The notes below the pieces were generated by a model. The model was not told the DNA's origin and ran no database searches. It saw nothing but the letters and a program-made list of their open reading frames with translations. A stretch of 62,368 bases of DNA from Deltaproteobacteria bacterium (lineage in GTDB: Bacteria > Myxococcota_A > UBA9160 > UBA6930), in the NCBI GenBank assembly GCA_029261795.1, contig JAJDAP010000024.1, forward strand, positions 1 to 62,368. The letters run 5' to 3'. Numbering within the stretch: the stretch's first letter is position 1; every line of letters begins with the position of its first letter. Of the stretch, positions 44,746-52,928 are shown piece by piece. The position numbers and the translations under genes were made by a program.

Positions 44746-45873
44746 CTAGACCTCCAGGAACGCATGAATGTCGAACTTCTGATTCTTCTGGATGAAGTTC
44801 TCACCCTCGTCCTCGAGCAGATGAAGCATCACGTCCACGCATCTCGGGTCGAACTGGCTGCCGGAGAATTTGTGGAGTTCGCGCACCACCGTCTCCAGGG
44901 GCATGCCCTTGCGGTAGGGCCGGTCGCTGGTCATGGCTTCGACCGTGTCCGAGACGAGGATGATTCGTGACGGCAGCGGGATCTGATCTCCACGCAGGCG
45001 GTCGGGATAGCCATTGCGTGAGCCGTCGTACCACTCGTGATGGTGGCGCACGCAGGGCACGACATCCGAGAGGAACTCGACGGGCTGCAGAATGCGCGCG
45101 CCGATCTCCGGATGCTCCTTGATCTCGTCGTACTCGACCGGGGTCAGCCGGTCGGGTTTGGTGATGACGGCGTCGCGAACGCCGATCTTGCCGACGTCAT
45201 GAAGCAGGCCGGAGATGTAGACGCGCTCGATCAGTTCCTTCGGCAACCCCAGCGAGCGCGCCATCTTCGAGGCGTAGACGCCAACGCGTTCCGAGTGGCC
45301 TCGCGTGTAGGCATCCTTCGCATCGACGGCCTCGGCCAGGGCGCGAATCGTCTGCACGTAGGCGATGCGCAGTTCCTGGTGCTTGTCGGCGAGCTGCTTG
45401 GTGCGCTCGCGGACCTTCCCTTCCAGGGTCCGGTTCATGTCCTGGAGCTTGAAGTTCTGCTCTCGGGTCACCTGGTTGAGGCGCCGGATCTCGCCCTTCA
45501 GGTCGTAGTGATCGAAAGCCTGACGCAACGTGGCCTTGAGTTCTTCGTCGTTCCAGGGCTTCGTGATCAAGCGGTAGATCTCGCCGCGGTTGATCGCGTC
45601 GACAGCGACATTCATCTCCGTGTAGCCGGTGAGCATCATGCGCACGATGTCGGGCTGGCGGTCTCGGATCGCCGAGAGCAGGTCGACGCCGCTCATCTCC
45701 GGCATCCGCTGGTCGGTCACCACGACCTGGATCGGGCGCGACTCGAGGAACTCGAGGGCCTCAGCGCCTCGCGACGCGGTGAGGACTTCGCACGACTCGT
45801 TGCGCATCAAGCGTTGGATGGCGCGAAGGATGTTGACCTCGTCGTCGACGAAGAGAACGGTGTGGTCGGACAT
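44746..45873 (-). CDS. Response regulator with HD-GYP c-di-GMP phosphodiesterase domain
   Basis: 375 aa from ATG 45873. REC domain at 1-120 with DDE acidic pocket (LFVDDEVNIL), phospho-Asp in VVTDQRMPEMSG, and Lys in LITKPW. A coiled linker (VREQNFKLQDMNRTLEGKVRER-type heptads) joins the HD-GYP domain: HDVGKIGVRDAV, HHEWYDGSRNGYPDRL and DTVEAMTSDRPYR. The catalytic HD pair is intact. It should hydrolyse c-di-GMP on phosphorylation. The kinase is not adjacent. Upstream lies a 462-bp gap with a structured RNA candidate. Confidence 0.94.
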   Translation of the reverse strand: MSDHTVLFVDDEVNILRAIQRLMRNESCEVLTASRGAEALEFLESRPIQVVVTDQRMPEMSGVDLLSAIRDRQPDIVRMMLTGYTEMNVAVDAINRGEIYRLITKPWNDEELKATLRQAFDHYDLKGEIRRLNQVTREQNFKLQDMNRTLEGKVRERTKQLADKHQELRIAYVQTIRALAEAVDAKDAYTRGHSERVGVYASKMARSLGLPKELIERVYISGLLHDVGKIGVRDAVITKPDRLTPVEYDEIKEHPEIGARILQPVEFLSDVVPCVRHHHEWYDGSRNGYPDRLRGDQIPLPSRIILVSDTVEAMTSDRPYRKGMPLETVVRELHKFSGSQFDPRCVDVMLHLLEDEGENFIQKNQKFDIHAFLEV

Positions 45874-46029
45874 GGGAGGAGCCTGCGGCGGGTGCCTGCT
45901 GAAGAGTTGAAGATCGAAAGGGGCGTGCGAGCGCCCTGCATTCCCATAGAGCAAGCGGCATGCCGACTCGGCCCGATCGAAGAAAGCTCAGCAACTCCGG
46001 GCTTCTTGGGCCGCTTCTGCAGGTCACAC

Positions 46030-46126
46030 GGTGCCGGCCGATAGTCCCAGAACCGGGACAAGGGGTGGAAAGCCACCGGCAACCGCGGAGCAGGTTGCAT
46101 TTGGGCTACGTCCCGGCTGCCGCACC
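46030..46126 (-). ncRNA. Candidate structured leader RNA upstream of the HD-GYP operon
   Basis: Inside the only gene-free gap over 300 bp in this part (45874-46335). Nested helices close it: GGTGC/GCACC plus GGC/GCC with one bulged C (46030-46038 with 46119-46126), then CCGGGAC (46053-46059) with GTCCCGG (46110-46116). These enclose two hairpins, GGTGG/CCACC (46064-46077) and GCAACC/GGTTGC (46079-46098). GTCCC at 46044-46048 can pair with the same GGGAC, giving mutually exclusive folds. On the minus strand a GGGCG/CGCCC hairpin (45921-45936) followed by a pyrimidine-rich run lies just before the HD-GYP start. I could not match it to the c-di-GMP-I or -II consensus. Confidence 0.5.
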
Positions 46127-46335
46127 GCGCGCCCGCACGAGCGCGGGGAAAACACCCGGAAAGCCAGCGTGTTTCTTGCCCACGGCGGATCAGCGCGCGC
46201 CGGGCCCCCCTGTGAAGCACCGAACACGATCCCGAATCAGGGAATTCTCACCCCTGGGACGAATTTTGCGCCACCCATGCCGGTCCCCGTCCATGCCCAA
46301 GGGCTGATCGTCCGCTCGTGGCGTACCCGGCTGAT

Positions 46336-47451
46336 TCAGCGGCTCTCGGGCGGGGCGCTCACGGCTCCGAATACGATGAAGCGCTCGTTGCCGTCGGCCT
46401 GGATGTGGCGGCTCTGGCTCGAGCCATCGGCAAAGACCGCGCGGAGTTCGTAGCCGCCGCGGGGCAGACGCAGTTCGCCCATCGGGGTCTCGCCGAGCGC
46501 GCGGCCATCGATCTCGATCTGCGCCCACGGATACGCGTTGATGTTGATCGGGGCGGAGAGGGCGATCGCGTTGGGCGCTTCCAGGATGTGCTCCACCACG
46601 AGGGCCGGCTGCGGCGGCGCCTCGACCGGTTCCACGGGCGCAGCGGGCGGGCTCGTGGCCTGGCGCGCGGGTTCAGCAGCCAGTGCTTCGTTGCCAAGGG
46701 CGGTCGGTGCCGTTTCGACTTCGGTCGGGGGAGGTGCCGCGGCCACGCGCGGAAGGCTCGGCGCCTCGGCGACGGACGGGCCCGGCGTGCTGAGCTCGGG
46801 AACGACGGGGTCCAGCTGCCACCAGAGCCATCCCGAGAGAATGCCGATCGTGAAAGCGACCGGGGCGATGACACGGAACGGGGCTCGCGGTCGGGTCCTG
46901 GGCCTCGCGCTCGCAATCGCTGGAGCCGCTGCGGTTGCTCGCGCGGGCTTGGCAGGAGGCACGGGAACCGGCTTCTCGCGCACGGGCTTGGGGATCGGCG
47001 GCTGTGCTGTGACGCTCCAATCGGGAAGCGGTGCAGCCAGGGCGCCACCTTCTGCTGCGAAGAGCAGCAATTGGAGCCCGGGTTCTTCGGCCGCGGTCAC
47101 CACGAGCGACGCCAGTGTTGGGGCGGAGAGTCGTTCCGCCTGTTCCACGACGAGCAGCGTGCGACGACGCATCCCCATCGCCTCGGCGATCCCGCGCCGT
47201 GCTCGTCGACGCGGATCGCCGGTTCCCGAACTTCCGAGGCTCCGGGCAACGCCAAGCCAGATACCCCCCGGCGTCAGGGTCGCATCAGTCAGCTCGACGA
47301 GGCGCGTGGTCGCGCCGGTTCGACGCGCGAGGTGCTGGGTCCGGGCCGCGTTCCAGGCGAAGCCCGTCGCGTAGACGATGCCGCCGGAACCGGCGCCTTC
47401 GAGGGCCTCGATCAGGGCGTTGAGGTCCTCGCCGTTCGCGGCGACGCTCAT
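46336..47451 (-). CDS. Membrane protein: degenerate ATPase-like N-terminus, PEGA-like C-terminus
   Basis: 371 aa from ATG 47451, overlapping the upstream gene by 4 nt. Residues about 1-150 resemble a P-loop ATPase of the ExeA/GspA type (LLVVEQAERLSAPTLASLVVTAAEEP is Walker B/sensor-like) but the expected GxxxxGK loop is absent (YATGFAWNAARTQ). A basic Pro/Ala stretch precedes a single helix near residue 190 (IAPVAFTIGILSGWLWWQL). After a long Pro/Ala/Glu linker comes a PEGA-like beta domain (ININAYPWAQIEIDGRALGETP). Likely spans the inner membrane with the PEGA part outside, binding peptidoglycan or another protein (inferred). Confidence 0.72.
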   Translation of the reverse strand: MSVAANGEDLNALIEALEGAGSGGIVYATGFAWNAARTQHLARRTGATTRLVELTDATLTPGGIWLGVARSLGSSGTGDPRRRARRGIAEAMGMRRRTLLVVEQAERLSAPTLASLVVTAAEEPGLQLLLFAAEGGALAAPLPDWSVTAQPPIPKPVREKPVPVPPAKPARATAAAPAIASARPRTRPRAPFRVIAPVAFTIGILSGWLWWQLDPVVPELSTPGPSVAEAPSLPRVAAAPPPTEVETAPTALGNEALAAEPARQATSPPAAPVEPVEAPPQPALVVEHILEAPNAIALSAPININAYPWAQIEIDGRALGETPMGELRLPRGGYELRAVFADGSSQSRHIQADGNERFIVFGAVSAPPESR

Positions 47452-47885
47452 GGCGAGGCCGCGCGCGCGGCCGCCAGTGCGCTTCGCAGTTTCGGTGGGT
47501 GGCTCTCGGCGAGCACGAACTCCGGGTCGAGACGCAACACGCGGAGCAGACTCTCCTCGCTCGCGGCGTGATCTCCCAGGGCGAGCGCGGCGGTCGCGCG
47601 GGTGAGTTCGAGCCGGAGCTTCTGCGCGTCCGTGGCGGCCGGGTGGTTCCGCAACTGCTCCGAGATTCCGAGTGCGGAGCGGAAGTGCGCGTTGTGGAGA
47701 GCGCGCTCGACCGAGCGAACCTGGCGCTCCATCCATTCGTGCGCAGGTAGCGGTGCCTGCGCGCGCCCCGCCGCCTCCTGGCCGAGGCTCGGATTCGGCA
47801 ACCCGGTGAGGAGTGCCAGCAGCAGCAGCCAACGCCGGGTTCGGCGCCAGGCGCCGCGGCTCGTTGCGGGAGCGCCGTCGATCAC
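47448..47885 (-). CDS. Small exported TPR-like protein
   Basis: 145 aa from GTG 47885, chosen because AGGAG lies six bases upstream; other in-frame starts exist at 47909 and 47918. A signal-peptide helix (RRWLLLLALLTGLPNPSLG) is followed by helices with TPR-like spacing (SALGISEQLRNHPAATDAQKLRLELTRATAALALGDHAASEESLLRVLRLDPEF). Its stop overlaps the PEGA gene start, so the two are made together, probably as periplasmic partner proteins. Confidence 0.7.
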   Translation of the reverse strand: MIDGAPATSRGAWRRTRRWLLLLALLTGLPNPSLGQEAAGRAQAPLPAHEWMERQVRSVERALHNAHFRSALGISEQLRNHPAATDAQKLRLELTRATAALALGDHAASEESLLRVLRLDPEFVLAESHPPKLRSALAAARAASP

Positions 47886-48067
47886 TCGAACTCCTGTTGC
47901 ATTCGGCATGCAGGGCACCCGCGAGCGGGCTCGGGCGCCGTGATGGTGGCGAAGCGTTCTAGCCGGCGTCCCGTCCGTGAACGCCGGGCCGATGGCCGGT
48001 TCGGAGTGTAAGGGTAGAGCAGTGCCGTGCTGCTTGTCCCGCGCAGCCGGTCGGAACAGGTGGCCGG

Positions 48068-49159
48068 CTACCCGTCGGCCCGTCCCAGCCGCTCTCTGCG
48101 GTAGCTACCGCTCTGGACGGCCTCGCACCAGGCCCGATTCGCGAGATACCATTCGATGGTGCGGCCGAGGCCTGCCTCGAAGGCCACCGACGGCTCCCAG
48201 CCGAGTTCTGTCCGGAGCCTGGTGTCGTCGATGGCGTAGCGGCGATCGTGGCCCGGACGATCTTCCACGAACGAGCGGAGTTCCCGGTAGTCGCCGATGT
48301 TCTGTTCGCTGAGGGCACGGTTGTCGCGCGCCGGACGTCGCGATTCGATTTCGTCGCAGAGCCGATCTACCACCTCGAGGTTCGTCCGCTCCGAACGCCC
48401 GCCGATGTTCCAGGAGGTTCCCGGTTGGGCGGCCTCGAGAACACGCAAGATCGCGTCGCAGTGATCCTCGACGTAGAGCCAATCGCGGATGTTCCCGCCG
48501 TCGCCGTAGATCGGCAGCGGTTTGCCCTCGAGCGCGTTCAACAACATCAGCGGAATCAGCTTCTCGGGGAATTGATAGGGGCCGTAGTTGTTCGAACAGT
48601 GCGTCGTGAGCGTCGGCAAGGCGAACGTCTCGTAGTAGGCGAAGACCAGGTGGTCGGCGCCGGCCTTCGAGGCGGAGTAGGGCGAGCGCGGTGAGAACGG
48701 TGTCGTCTCTTCGAAGGCGCCGGCAACGCCTAGCGAACCGAAGACTTCGTCGGTGGAGACCTGGAGGTAGCGGAAGGCGTCGCGGGCGGCGTTGCTCTGG
48801 CTGGCCAGATAGCTGCGCGTGGCTTCGAGCAGCTGGAGGGTGCCGAGCACGTTCGTGTTGACGAATTCCACCGGGCCATCGATCGAGCGGTCGACGTGGC
48901 TTTCGGCGGCGAAGTTGAGCACGGCGCTGGGTGCGTGCGCTTCGAATACGCGATCCATGGCTTCCCGGTCGACGATGTCCGCTTGGATGAAGTGGAAGCG
49001 CGGATCTTCGGCGACGGGGCGCAGGCTGGTCAGATTGCCGGCGTAGGTGAGCTTGTCCACCACGACGACGCGTGCGTCGGTCTTGGCCAGCACGGCGCGC
49101 ACGAAGTTCGCGCCGATGAAGCCGGCGCCCCCGGTCACGATCCAGCACGGCGTGCTCAC
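48068..49159 (-). CDS. rfbB: dTDP-glucose 4,6-dehydratase
   Basis: 363 aa from GTG 49159. Short-chain dehydrogenase fold with the NAD motif TGGAGFIGANFV, the substrate loop NFAAESHVDRSI, the TDEVFGSLG motif with catalytic Asp-Glu, and the YxxxK pair in SPYSASKAGADHLV. It makes dTDP-4-keto-6-deoxyglucose for O-antigen or surface glycans. The usual rmlA, rmlC and rmlD partners are absent; instead the gene overlaps an AAA ATPase gene upstream by 4 nt. Confidence 0.95.
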   Translation of the reverse strand: MSTPCWIVTGGAGFIGANFVRAVLAKTDARVVVVDKLTYAGNLTSLRPVAEDPRFHFIQADIVDREAMDRVFEAHAPSAVLNFAAESHVDRSIDGPVEFVNTNVLGTLQLLEATRSYLASQSNAARDAFRYLQVSTDEVFGSLGVAGAFEETTPFSPRSPYSASKAGADHLVFAYYETFALPTLTTHCSNNYGPYQFPEKLIPLMLLNALEGKPLPIYGDGGNIRDWLYVEDHCDAILRVLEAAQPGTSWNIGGRSERTNLEVVDRLCDEIESRRPARDNRALSEQNIGDYRELRSFVEDRPGHDRRYAIDDTRLRTELGWEPSVAFEAGLGRTIEWYLANRAWCEAVQSGSYRRERLGRADG

Positions 49160-50088
49160 AGGTAGGTGCCGGCCGGGCCCGTGCGCGGCAAGCGCCGGCG
49201 CGTGCGTCGGAACAGCTCCACTTCGGAAAGCAGGTCGTCGGTAGAGATGACCTCGATCGTATGGTCGCCGCACTGTTGGCGAGCCTTGCGGCGCAGGACG
49301 CCGTGCATCATCTGGATCCAATCTCCAGTGGTGGGCTCGCGGAAGCGGCTCACCGCATCCTTCCAGTCGACGTCGCCGAACAACGAACGACCGGCTCGCT
49401 TTTCGGCCTCGGCTGCGTGGATCCGTAGCGCCGCGACGACATCGTCGGGATAGATCGGGTTGACTTCGACCACGCGCTCGAAGCGTCCGGGTTTGACGAA
49501 TGCAGGACGCAACGTGTCCGGGTGGCTCGTCGATCCCACCATCAGGATGTTCTCGGTGTCGACGCAACGGTCGGCAAGTTCGCCCAGGAAATCCATGATG
49601 GGCCCGATCGGTAGATCCGTGCGCTGGCCGCCGATCTCTTCGGCCTGGAAGAACTCGAGCTCGTGGAAGTAGACCGTGGTCGGCGGCATCTCGGCCAGGG
49701 CCTGGGACCAGGCTTCGAGAAGCTCCACGACCTGGCCGCCGTGATGCACGATCTCGAGCGCGAGCCGCGGAATCGCGAGGCCGAGAAAGGCCGCTCCGGC
49801 ACGGGTCGCGAGGCCCTGGGCCAGGAGCGTCTTGCCGGAGCCATTCGGGCCGATCAACAACAGGCCCGAGGGCGGGTAGGTGCCCCAACCCTGGTAGACA
49901 TCCGGCTCGGTCATGGCACAGGCGTAGGTAAGCACCTCCTCCTGTGCGGCATCGAGCCCCCCGATCTGCTCCGGCCCGACCTCGGGGTTCGGAATCAACG
50001 AAGCGGCCTTTTCGAGGGGCGGGAACTTCCGGGCCACACTGTTCCAGATGTTCTGCGCGCGCTCGTACTGGATCTCGGCATCATTCAT
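49156..50088 (-). CDS. Classic AAA ATPase with atypical Walker B
   Basis: 310 aa. Walker A GPNGSGKT near residue 82 and arginine-finger region KPGRFERVVEVNP fit the FtsH/Cdc48 type AAA module. At the Walker B position the sequence is TTVYFHELEFF, where the aspartate that binds Mg2+ is replaced by His while the following Glu stays. Hydrolysis may thus be slow or altered. The N-terminus (about 1-45) is short and helical. There is no membrane helix or protease domain. Translational coupling to the dehydratase gene is unusual, and the client is unknown. Confidence 0.85.
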   Translation of the reverse strand: MNDAEIQYERAQNIWNSVARKFPPLEKAASLIPNPEVGPEQIGGLDAAQEEVLTYACAMTEPDVYQGWGTYPPSGLLLIGPNGSGKTLLAQGLATRAGAAFLGLAIPRLALEIVHHGGQVVELLEAWSQALAEMPPTTVYFHELEFFQAEEIGGQRTDLPIGPIMDFLGELADRCVDTENILMVGSTSHPDTLRPAFVKPGRFERVVEVNPIYPDDVVAALRIHAAEAEKRAGRSLFGDVDWKDAVSRFREPTTGDWIQMMHGVLRRKARQQCGDHTIEVISTDDLLSEVELFRRTRRRLPRTGPAGTYL

Positions 50089-50111
50089 GAGCCCCGATGG
50101 TAGCCCCAGAG

Positions 50112-50202
50112 CGCCAGAGCGGGGACGGACTCCTCAGGTTTCAAAGTTGCAAGTTTGAAACTTGCAACTTTGAAACCTGAGGAGTCCGTCCCCGCTCTGG
50201 CG
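50112..50202. repeat. Palindromic intergenic repeat (second copy)
   Basis: A perfect 91-bp palindrome with 45-bp arms and a single-base loop at 50157, lying between the divergent AAA and CoA-transferase genes. The core AGCGGGGACGGACTCCTCA and the following GTTTCAA / TTGCAAGTTT parts match the hairpin at 32-114. It resembles the non-autonomous REP/MITE-like elements that tyrosine-type REP transposases move; no transposase is in the window. Confidence 0.9.
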
Positions 50203-50216
50203 GCGCTCGGTATAGG

Positions 50217-52664
50217 ATGGGCGGGATGCTGTCCCACCTTCGCGTGCTGGATCTGACGGACGGGGGTGCCGGGCTCTGCGGCGAGATCTTGTCGGACCTC
50301 GGTGCCGACGTCTTGTTGCTCGAACCACCCGGTGGCGCCGCCAGCCGTGGCCGTGGCCCATTTGCGGGCGGCGAGCCGGACCCGGACGCGAGCCTTCCCT
50401 TCTGGAGTGTTCATCGGGGCAAGCGTTCGGCGGTGATCGATCTCGAGCGGGCCGAGGGGCGGGAGCGCCTGCTCGGGCTCGTGGCCGCGGCGGATGTCTT
50501 GATCGAGGCCGCCGCGCCGGCAGCCCGCGCCTCGTCAGGTCTGGGAGTCGGCGACCTCGCAGCCGTGCGCCCCGAGCTGGTCCACGTCTCGATCACGCCG
50601 TTCGGTTCTACCGGACCGAAAGCGGACTGGGCGGCGACCGACCTGACCGTTACGGCGTCCTCGATGGCGCTCTTCATCACCGGAGATTCCGATCGGCCGC
50701 CGCTCTCGGCGACGATCCCCCAGGCCTTCCTCAACGCCGGCGCCGAGGCTGCTGTGGCGACGCTGATCGCCCTGGCCGAACGGGAACGAAGCGGGCTGGG
50801 CCAGCACGTCGATGTCTCCGCCCAGACCGCGATGATGATGACGACCCAGTCGACCGTGCTGGCCCACGGCTGGGGCGATCGGCAGGTGGAACGCTTTGGC
50901 GGTGGACTGCGCCTGGGTCCGCTCCATCTCCGCTTCATCTACCCCTGTAGCGACGGCTACGTGAACCTGACGTTCCTGTTCGGCGACGCCATCGGGCCAG
51001 CCACCGCGCGTTTCTTCGAGTGGGTCCACGAAGAAGGGGGCTGCAGCGAAGAAGTCCGGGACATCGATTGGATTCGTTATGCGGCGCTCATCGCCACCGG
51101 TGAGATCAGCCTCGATCGCCACTTCGAGATCCAGGAGATGATCGCCGCCTTCATGGCGCGCCACACCAAGGCGGAGATGATGAAGGGTGCTTTCGAGCGC
51201 CGCGTGCTGCTGGTGCCGCTCTCGGATGCTGCCGACCTCGCCCACTCGGCCCAACTGGCGGATCGCGACTACTGGACCGAGGTAGAACATGCCGAGCGCG
51301 GCGCCAGCGTCCGCTATCCGGGCCCGTTCGTGAAGTTCTCGAAGACGCCGATTCGCTATGCGAGCGCACCGCCGGTGCTGGACGAGACGCGCGAGCCCGG
51401 CTGGCTCGCCGCCGCAGCGCCGTCGGCAGCCGCGCGGGGCGAGAAGGCCGAAGCGGGCCCGCCCCCGCTCGAGGGACTGAAGGTCCTCGATTTCAGCTGG
51501 GTGTACGCGGGCCCGGCCGTTACCCGCTACCTCGGCGACTACGGCGCCACCGTGGTGCGGCTGGAATCTTCCACGGCGTTCGATGCCCTGCGCAACGGCA
51601 CGCCGTTCAAGGATGGCGAAGCGGGCTTCGAACGCTCCGGCAACTACGGCAACATCAACCTGAACAAGCTGAGCCTCGGTCTGAACCTGCGCATCCCGGA
51701 GGCGCGCGACGTCGCCCGCAAACTCGTCGGCTGGGCGGACGTGGTGGTCGAGAACTACACGCCGCGCATCATGAAACAGTGGGAACTCGACTACCCGCGG
51801 CTGCGCGAGATCAATCCGCGCTTGATCATGCTCTCGAGTTGTCTCTCCGGGAAGGACGGGCCCGACGCCTCGCTCGCCGGCTACGGGACGATGGGGGCCG
51901 CCCTCGCTGGTTTCGGCTTCCTGACGGGTTGGCCCGACCGCGCCCCCTCCGCACCCTTCGTGGCCTACACCGATTACGTTTCGCCCCGGTTCGCAACGGC
52001 AGCGCTACTGGCCGCGATCGATCATCGCCGCCGCACGGGCGTGGGCCAGCACATCGATTGCGCCCAGTCCGAGAGCTCGATGCACTTGCTAGGCGAAGCG
52101 CTCCTCGAATACCAGGTAGATGGAACCGTGCGGGCCGCCACCGGCAACGCATCCGCACACTGGGCGCCTTCCGGCGTCTACCCGGTGGCGGGCGAGGAAC
52201 GCTGGATCGCGATCGCGGCACCCGACGAGCGCAGCTGGAGCGCGCTGGCCACCCTGGCCGGGCGAGGTTGGGCCGCCGACGCCCGCTTCGCGACGAACGA
52301 CACGCGCCTCGCGAACCACACGGCGCTGGACGACGCCATCGCCGAATGGACCGCCCAGCACGATCCCGAACTCTTCGAGGCCGCGCTCCAGGACGCGGGC
52401 ATCCCGGCCCACCGCGTCTCCGACAGCGCCGATTGCTTCGCCGACCCGCAACTGACCCACCGCGGCCACTTCGTCGAACTCGACCACCCGGTCGTCGGCC
52501 GCGTCCCCTGGGAACACTCCCGCTTCCAGCTCTCCCGCACCCGGGCCCCGCTGCCGCGCGTCGTCGCCACCCTGGGCCAGGACAACCAGTCCGTCCTCGC
52601 CGACATCCTGGGCCTCGACGACGAGGCCATCACCGAACTCGTGATCGCGGGAGCCATCGAGTAG
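50217..52664 (+). CDS. Tandem (fused) family III CoA-transferase, CaiB/BaiF type
   Basis: 815 aa, roughly twice the usual 380-430. The first unit (about 1-400) opens LRVLDLTDGGAGLCGEILSDLGADVLLLEPPGG. The second (about 415-815) opens LKVLDFSWVYAGPAVTRYLGDYGATVVRLE. Both have the family's GQHVDVSAQ/GQHIDCAQSES-type segment. Family III enzymes move CoA between acids, for example in carnitine, bile acid or oxalate metabolism. In the second unit the expected catalytic Asp region reads LSGKDGPDASLAGYG. The start may be 50226 rather than 50217. Substrate unknown. Confidence 0.92.
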   Translation: MGGMLSHLRVLDLTDGGAGLCGEILSDLGADVLLLEPPGGAASRGRGPFAGGEPDPDASLPFWSVHRGKRSAVIDLERAEGRERLLGLVAAADVLIEAAAPAARASSGLGVGDLAAVRPELVHVSITPFGSTGPKADWAATDLTVTASSMALFITGDSDRPPLSATIPQAFLNAGAEAAVATLIALAERERSGLGQHVDVSAQTAMMMTTQSTVLAHGWGDRQVERFGGGLRLGPLHLRFIYPCSDGYVNLTFLFGDAIGPATARFFEWVHEEGGCSEEVRDIDWIRYAALIATGEISLDRHFEIQEMIAAFMARHTKAEMMKGAFERRVLLVPLSDAADLAHSAQLADRDYWTEVEHAERGASVRYPGPFVKFSKTPIRYASAPPVLDETREPGWLAAAAPSAAARGEKAEAGPPPLEGLKVLDFSWVYAGPAVTRYLGDYGATVVRLESSTAFDALRNGTPFKDGEAGFERSGNYGNINLNKLSLGLNLRIPEARDVARKLVGWADVVVENYTPRIMKQWELDYPRLREINPRLIMLSSCLSGKDGPDASLAGYGTMGAALAGFGFLTGWPDRAPSAPFVAYTDYVSPRFATAALLAAIDHRRRTGVGQHIDCAQSESSMHLLGEALLEYQVDGTVRAATGNASAHWAPSGVYPVAGEERWIAIAAPDERSWSALATLAGRGWAADARFATNDTRLANHTALDDAIAEWTAQHDPELFEAALQDAGIPAHRVSDSADCFADPQLTHRGHFVELDHPVVGRVPWEHSRFQLSRTRAPLPRVVATLGQDNQSVLADILGLDDEAITELVIAGAIE

Positions 52665-52763
52665 CCCTCGAATTCCCCAGTGAATTCCGCCCTCGACCCC
52701 CCTCGCTGCCCGCCGACTCGTCCGTCATACTCCCCGCCGGCCCAGCGCCCCGCGCTGAACCGC

Positions 52764-52839
52764 GTCCCCATCGTCTAGCGGTCTAGGACTCCGCCCTTTC
52801 AAGGCGGCAACACGGGTTCGAGTCCCGTTGGGGATGCCA
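52764..52839 (+). tRNA. tRNA-Glu (anticodon TTC)
   Basis: 76 nt including encoded CCA. The acceptor GTCCCCA pairs with TGGGGAT (one G-U end pair), the anticodon stem CCGCC/GGCGG encloses the loop CTTTCAA with anticodon TTC at 52798-52800, and the T-arm has GGTTCGAGTCC. Full and intact. Its 3' part from the anticodon onward is the left attachment site of the integrative element. Confidence 0.97.
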
Positions 52840-52841
52840 TT
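52798..52841 (+). repeat. Left attachment site (attL core)
   Basis: From the anticodon TTC through GCCATT, inside the tRNA. Identical over 44 bp to 61355-61398; flanking bases on both sides differ (T versus A before, T versus G after), which fixes the ends of the repeat. Confidence 0.95.
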
Positions 52842-52863
52842 TCGTGCCGCTAGAGGGGCTGTA

Positions 52864-52921
52864 CCTATCGAACTCGATAGGCAGCACAGCCACTGTGCTC
52901 GCGCTGTGCTCGACTGTGCCG
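52864..52921. promoter_or_regulatory. Candidate integrase arm sites and palindrome, left end
   Basis: A perfect 18-bp inverted repeat CCTATCGA-AC-TCGATAGG (52864-52881) is followed by an inverted GCACAG (52884-52889) and three direct copies of CTGTGC plus C/G (from 52893, 52904 and 52914; spacing 11 and 10). Two further copies occur by the right end. Direct repeats at helical spacing beside att sites are typical integrase arm-binding sites. Confidence 0.6.
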
Positions 52922-52928
52922 AAGGGAT

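Noticed and set aside
46021..46140. c-di-GMP-I (GEMM) riboswitch
   Set aside because: The stretch with GGGAC, AAAGCCACC and GGTGG looked similar at first, but the conserved core (GGACGCAAAGCC and its tetraloop receptor) is not there, and the downstream gene lies on the other strand of that reading.
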